19,945 nt of DNA from SAR202 cluster bacterium. Its GTDB lineage: Bacteria; Chloroflexota; Dehalococcoidia; Lucifugimonadales; UBA3495. The position numbers were made by a program, and so were the translations under genes. Below, piece after piece: positions 16,431-19,945 of the stretch. Position 1 is the first letter of the stretch. Every line of letters starts with the position of its first letter. The stretch covers positions 1 through 19,945 of the forward strand of contig VFHF01000303.1 of assembly GCA_009392095.1 (NCBI GenBank). The letters run 5' to 3'. The notes beneath the pieces are model-generated. The model was not told the DNA's origin and searched no databases. It worked only from the letters and a program-made list of their open reading frames with translations.

Positions 16431-17375
16431 ATGGCGATCGAAAAGCTGGACCTGATTAAGAACCCGGAGACGGCGCCTTTCTCCAAACTGAAGTACCTCA
16501 AATGGACGGAGGAAGACGAGGTTACCGAGTTCTTCAATCGCATGTTCCATCTGAACGTGGCGGCGCGGGAGACCGGAGACTGGTCTCCGGTCGATCGGTT
16601 TTTGGAAGAAGAAGGCGACCGGATAGCGGCCAAAGTCGCCCGTCCCATGACCTTCGATGACACCCCTTGGTCGCCTTTCGAGAAGCGGTTGTCTGAGTCG
16701 AAGGTGGCGGTCTTAACCACCGGTGGCATCTACGTTGAGGGCCAGGAGCCGTTCGATACCGATGGAGACTGGAGCTACCGGGAGATTCCCTTGGACACAC
16801 CTCTAGACCAGTTGCGGGTGGCCCACACTCGCTATGACACCACCGGCGTTGCGGAGGATGTGGACTCGGTATTTGCCATGCACCGGCTGTTGGAACTGGA
16901 GGCCGAGGGCTTGATAGGTGAGGCCCAAACACCGACCTACAGCTTCATGGGCTACATCCCCGACCCATCCGGCTTGATGGAAGTAACAGGCCCGGAAGTC
17001 GCTGGGCGGCTCAAAGAAGACGGGGTGGACGGGGTGGTGATCGGAACGACTTGACCCATCTGCCATCAGTCCGGCGGACTGTTAGCTAGGGCCATCGAAT
17101 CGGCCGGCATCCCCACCGTTGTGCTCATGGTCGACCGCACCAGGGCCGAGGCATTGTCGGTACCCCGCGGGTTGGTGCTGCGGTTCCCCTTTGGCCGCCC
17201 GTTCGGAGCGCCCGGCAACCCGAACCAGCAGCGGGTGGTGTTGGAAGACGCCCTGACCTTGCTCAGCTCAGCCCGCGAGCCTGGGGAGATCCGCACCGCG
17301 CCCTACCGCTGGCGGCGGGAAGACTACGACCGCATATTGGCTGAGCGTCATGGTGGATCTTCGGCGGGCATTTAG
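16431..17375 (+). CDS. GrdB-like selenoprotein (glycine/sarcosine/betaine reductase selenoprotein B family), in-frame UGA = Sec
   Basis: Read through the TGA at 17052-17054, this is a 314-aa selenoprotein with selenocysteine at residue 208. Residues 1-207 carry family hallmarks: VAVLTTGGIY (92-101), EPFDTDGDWSYREIP, LDTPLDQLRVAHTRYD and YSFMGYIP. The redox site is TT-U208-P-I-C211-H-Q-S-G, followed by LLARAIESAGIPTVVL and then VPRGLVLRFPFGRPFG. This UPxC group is related to GrdB/PrdB, the Sec subunits of glycine and D-proline reductases, but is a shorter stand-alone protein found in aerobic and marine bacteria. A reductase or C-heteroatom bond-cleaving role is inferred; the substrate is unknown. 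GGGAGG lies 5 bases before ATG 16431. A hairpin after the UGA fits a bacterial SECIS. Gene callers would report two fragments, 16431-17054 and 17121-17375. No sel genes are in the window. Confidence 0.93.
17062..17086 (+). promoter_or_regulatory. Candidate bacterial SECIS element
   Basis: CAGTCC (17067-17072) and GGACTG (17076-17081) form a perfect 6-bp stem closed by the loop GGC. A two-pair lower stem (GC 17062-17063 with GC 17085-17086) lies across a small internal loop. The apical loop starts 18 bases after the UGA and begins with GG. This matches the known requirement for SelB-dependent decoding: a short loop with a G in its first two positions, about 16-37 bases after the Sec codon. Confidence 0.85.
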
Positions 17376-17435
17376 ACCCCTTTCACGACGTAGGCCACCC
17401 GCACACTGGCACCCGCCGTATTCTCGCGGCTGTCG

Positions 17436-17465
17436 TTGCCCGCTTTCATCGGGTTACCGTATAAT
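17436..17465 (+). promoter_or_regulatory. Sigma-70-type promoter for coaX-coaBC
   Basis: TTGCCC (17436-17441) and a perfect TATAAT (17460-17465) are separated by 18 bases. It lies 57 bases before the coaX start, in the gap after the selenoprotein gene, so the CoA genes are probably transcribed independently of it. Confidence 0.72.
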
Positions 17466-17521
17466 TGCGTCCACATCATATCGCTGGGAAACCAGTAATT
17501 ATCTCTGGAATAATTTAACCG

Positions 17522-18307
17522 ATGCTCTTAGCTGTCGACATAGGCAATAGCATGGTCAACCTTGGCGTTTTTGATGGGGAACGTCTGGTGGCGAACCTGC
17601 GGGTTTCGACAGACGCCAGGAAGTCGGCCGACGAATACGGACTTACCCTACGTGACCTTCTGGTTTTAAACGGAATCGACCCTTCAGGAATCACCGATGC
17701 TTGTATGTGCAGCGTCGTGCCGCCTCTGACCGGGATCTTCGAAGAATTGATGCAGACCTATTTCAAGGTCAATGCTCTGACGGTCACGGCCGGCGTCAAG
17801 ACCGGCCTTCAGATCAGTTACGACAACCCGCGAGATGTTGGAGCCGACCGTATTGTGGATGCCGTAGCGGCCATCGAGCTTTACGGCCAACCGACAATCA
17901 TCGTGGACTTCGGCACTGCCACGGTATTTGACGCCGTCTCCAAGGACGGAGTATATCTCGGCGGCGCGATCTCGCCCGGCATGAATGTCGCGGCCGAGGC
18001 GTTGTACCTAAACACGTCACAACTGCGCCGTGTCGAATTGGTAGCCCCGAAGTCGCCCATCGGCCAAAACACCACCGAGGCTTTGCAATCGGGCTTGGTG
18101 CTAGGCTACGCGGGTCTGGTCACCGGCATGGTCGCCCGTTTCAAGAAGGAACTTGGGAACGAAGCCAAGGTGATCGGAACCGGGGGGCTCGCGGATATCA
18201 TCGCAGGAGTAGCTGAAGTCTTTGACGCCATCAATCCGGACCTGACCCTCGTCGGACTACGGCTGATCTACGGCAAGAACCCGCCACCGCCCAAGGTATT
18301 GGACTGA
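17522..18307 (+). CDS. coaX: Type III pantothenate kinase
   Basis: A 261-aa CoaX, which phosphorylates pantothenate in the first step of coenzyme A synthesis. It belongs to the ASKHA ATPase fold, is insensitive to CoA feedback and uses a monovalent cation. Motifs present are the phosphate-binding D6-I-G-N9, NPRDVGADR (102-110, D109 the probable catalytic base), the second phosphate loop DFGTATVFD (129-137) and GGAISPGMN (147-155). GTGG (about 221) corresponds to the adenine-side loop. Length and motif order are typical of the family. The ATG at 17522 puts DIGN at the normal distance from the N-terminus; the ribosome site (GGA) is weak. It is followed after 4 bases by coaBC, so the two form an operon that supplies the phosphorylation, cysteine-ligation and decarboxylation steps. 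Confidence 0.97.
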   Translation: MLLAVDIGNSMVNLGVFDGERLVANLRVSTDARKSADEYGLTLRDLLVLNGIDPSGITDACMCSVVPPLTGIFEELMQTYFKVNALTVTAGVKTGLQISYDNPRDVGADRIVDAVAAIELYGQPTIIVDFGTATVFDAVSKDGVYLGGAISPGMNVAAEALYLNTSQLRRVELVAPKSPIGQNTTEALQSGLVLGYAGLVTGMVARFKKELGNEAKVIGTGGLADIIAGVAEVFDAINPDLTLVGLRLIYGKNPPPPKVLD

Positions 18308-18311
18308 TCCC

Positions 18312-19508
18312 ATGGCTGAACCGCTAGCGGACAAACATGTCGTCCTGGGAGTAACCGGGAGCATCGCCTGCTACAAGGCGTTGGACTTGGCCAGCAAGCT
18401 CATGCAGGCAGGCGCATTGGTGGACACCATCATGAGTTATGGGGCCACCCAGTTCGTCGCGCCCCTGGCCTTCCGCAGCCTCACCCACCGGGTGGTAGTG
18501 ACCGATACCTTCGACCCCGACTCCGAATACAGCGTTGAGCACGTGGCCCTGGCGCACCAGGCAGACGTGATAGTTGTCGCACCGGCCACGGTCCACTGCA
18601 TAGCCAAGCTGGCCTTAGGTTTGGCCGACGACCCCTTGACCACAACCATCGTGGCCGCCAAATGCCCGTTGGTCGTCGCACCGGCCATGGACGGCAACAT
18701 GTTCGACCACCCAGCCACTCAGGCCAATTTGGCCACCCTGAAAGAACGTGGCGCGGTCATCGCCGGGCCTGGAATAGGCAGGCTGGCCTCGGGTTTGTCA
18801 GGCGTGGGCCGGTTGCTAGAGACGCCCGAACTGTTGGGGCATATCTCCTACGCCATGGGAAAATACGGCGACCTTGCCGGTAGGACCGTTGTGGTCAGCG
18901 CCGGTGGCACCATGGAACCTATCGACCCGGTGCGGGTCATCACCAACCATTCCTCAGGCAAGATGGGCTACGCTCTGGCCGAGGCTGCCCGCGACCGTGG
19001 GGCTGACGTTGTGCTGGTCACGGCCCCAACCAGTCTGGCAGACCCCGCGCTGGTGAAGGTGGTCCAAGTGCGGACCGCGGAGGAGATGGGCCAGGCTATC
19101 CAAGAACATGTAACCAATGCCGATGCCTTGGTCATGGCGGCCGCCGTGGCCGACTACCGGCCCACAGAAACCGCCGGCCAGAAGATCAAGAAGGCCGACG
19201 ACGACCTGAACATCTCTCTGGCCAAGACCACGGACATCCTCAAGTCGGCCAAGGGCAATTTTGTGCGGGTGGGGTTCGCCGCCGAGAGCCAAAACCTGGT
19301 GGAGAACGCCAAGGCCAAAGTCGGCAGTAAGAATCTAGACCTAATCGCGGCCAACGACATCACCGCCGAGGGCAGCGGATTCGGCTCGGACACCAACAAG
19401 GTCACTCTCATAGACCGGGATCTAGCTGTTGAGGAACTACCCCTGCTGAGCAAATACGAAGTCAGTAACCGGATCCTGGACCGCGTGAAGGTATTGTTCA
19501 AGGACTGA
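18312..19508 (+). CDS. coaBC: Bifunctional phosphopantothenoylcysteine decarboxylase / phosphopantothenate-cysteine ligase
   Basis: A 398-aa fused CoaBC (Dfp). CoaB joins cysteine to 4'-phosphopantothenate and CoaC then decarboxylates the product with FMN. The N-terminal CoaC domain (about 1-185) has GVTGSIACYKALDL (13-26), the catalytic H77 in VEHVALA and VVAPATVHCIAKLALGLADD. The CoaB domain (about 188-398) has SAGGTMEPIDPVRVITNHSS (196-215), an IKK lysine stretch and LIAANDI. Two positions differ from the E. coli pattern: D127 stands in the PAMN motif (PAMDGNM), and S160 (LASGLSGVGRL) replaces the Cys of the ACG flap. Variants at these places are known in other CoaBC proteins, so function is probably kept. 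A 19-bp stem terminator lies 24 bases after the stop. Confidence 0.97.
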   Translation: MAEPLADKHVVLGVTGSIACYKALDLASKLMQAGALVDTIMSYGATQFVAPLAFRSLTHRVVVTDTFDPDSEYSVEHVALAHQADVIVVAPATVHCIAKLALGLADDPLTTTIVAAKCPLVVAPAMDGNMFDHPATQANLATLKERGAVIAGPGIGRLASGLSGVGRLLETPELLGHISYAMGKYGDLAGRTVVVSAGGTMEPIDPVRVITNHSSGKMGYALAEAARDRGADVVLVTAPTSLADPALVKVVQVRTAEEMGQAIQEHVTNADALVMAAAVADYRPTETAGQKIKKADDDLNISLAKTTDILKSAKGNFVRVGFAAESQNLVENAKAKVGSKNLDLIAANDITAEGSGFGSDTNKVTLIDRDLAVEELPLLSKYEVSNRILDRVKVLFKD

Positions 19509-19532
19509 GGATAATCGCGTAGGATGGGGAAG

Positions 19533-19579
19533 AAATCAGTAAGGGCATACCAATCTATCGGTATGCCCTTACTGATTTT
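19533..19579. terminator. Strong rho-independent terminator after coaBC
   Basis: The left arm (19533-19551, starting AAATCAGTAAGG and ending GCATACC) and the right arm (19560-19578) are perfect complements over 19 bases, with an 8-base loop AATCTATC. The plus strand ends in TTTT. The stem ends in AAA on the other side, so it may also stop minus-strand transcription coming from the right. Confidence 0.9.
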
Positions 19580-19609
19580 CGCCACCGTAGCTATCGTAGG
19601 CTTGGAACC

Positions 19610-19780
19610 CTAGTTGCCAGCTCCGACCGGCAATGACGAGAGAATAGGCAATCCATCTTCTTCCTGAAAACCGACGCGCTCCCACAGCCATTTGAGTGGA
19701 CGAGGCGTCCACCAGTCATAACCGCCCATCGATCTCATGGTCGCGGGCACCAACAGCGCCCGCACTAGGGAGACCCTCAG
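19610..19780 (-). pseudogene. C-terminal remnant of an MMPL/RND-family transporter
   Basis: On the minus strand, about 55 codons before a TAG at 19610-19612 encode VRALLVPATMRSMGGYDWW followed by TPRPLKWLWERVGFQEEDG. This is the hallmark end of MMPL-family exporters: the last transmembrane segment, the LVPA-MR turn, the WWxPR motif and a short cytosolic tail. Upstream, similarity stops near 19780 and the frame reaches TAA at about 19838. A whole MMPL protein has roughly 700-1000 residues, so only the C-terminus is left. No start codon or ribosome site fits a gene of this size. It is best read as a relic left by deletion or rearrangement, unless a frameshift connects it to sequence beyond the window. 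Confidence 0.65.
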
Positions 19781-19884
19781 AGGCGAAGGAGTTCGCGAGC
19801 GTGTTTTTGGCGGGTAGAGGTTGATGCAAAGCCATTAGCGCCACTGTTTCACAGATACCCTGATCTATCAGAATCCGTTACCTT

Positions 19885-19917
19885 CACCCCCCTTTCACTT
19901 GCGATAGATAGGGGGTG
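19885..19917. repeat. GC-rich hairpin near the right edge
   Basis: CACCCCC (19885-19891) pairs with GGGGGTG (19911-19917) around a 19-base loop, followed by TTT on the plus strand. Nothing else was recognised between 19780 and 19945. It may be a weak terminator for a gene outside the window, or a repeat at the breakpoint of the MMPL relic. Confidence 0.4.
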
Positions 19918-19945
19918 TTTCCGCTCTGCTTGTTAGCTACTCCGA

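Noticed and set aside
17121..17375. Separate 84-aa gene after the UGA
   Set aside because: It is in frame with the upstream GrdB-like protein and its residues form that family's C-terminus; the internal ATG has no convincing ribosome site.

Overview
The window looks like chromosomal DNA of an uncultivated, free-living bacterium, most likely Chloroflexota (Dehalococcoidia/SAR202-like). This rests on inference: moderately high GC, a putative F420-dependent LLM-class oxidoreductase, a fused FAD/Fe-S 2-hydroxyacid dehydrogenase, a UPxC selenoprotein, and CoaX followed by fused CoaBC. There is no rRNA, tRNA, CRISPR array, complete transposon or phage module. Genes lie in short operons that alternate in strand.

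Layout. (1) 51-5056, minus strand: uvrA, then an MBL-fold hydrolase, then an M16 zinc peptidase. (2) 5211-6429, plus strand: a small reading frame broken in two places, followed 2 bases later by a BtpA-family TIM-barrel gene, ending at a palindrome and a strong bidirectional terminator. (3) 6525-9618, minus strand: a frame-disrupted two-domain VOC (glyoxalase-like) gene, an LLM-class flavin oxidoreductase and a class III aminotransferase, which look like a small catabolic operon. (4) 9820-12765, plus strand: a 981-aa FAD/Fe-S dehydrogenase with an in-frame palindromic repeat in an interdomain linker. (5) 12877-16159, minus strand: a 258-aa acidic-tailed unknown, an M50 membrane protease, a 164-aa acidic unknown and an amidohydrolase/deacetylase. 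(6) 16431-17375, plus strand: a GrdB-like protein read through an in-frame UGA. (7) 17522-19508, plus strand: coaX and coaBC, behind a good sigma-70-type promoter and ahead of a 19-bp perfect-stem terminator; these cover the pantothenate phosphorylation, cysteine-ligation and decarboxylation steps of coenzyme A synthesis. (8) 19610-19780, minus strand: a C-terminal relic of an MMPL/RND transporter.

The main discovery is the selenoprotein. A standard gene caller splits it into a 207-aa protein that stops at UGA and an 84-aa downstream fragment. The two halves are in the same frame. The UGA lies exactly where the family carries its redox residue (U-P-I-C), and a 6-bp perfect stem with a GGC loop starts 12 bases after it, as expected of a bacterial SECIS element. 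Two other genes (5211-5629 and 8843-9618) are broken by real frame changes, which contrasts with the clean in-frame UGA. They may be pseudogenes or assembly indels.
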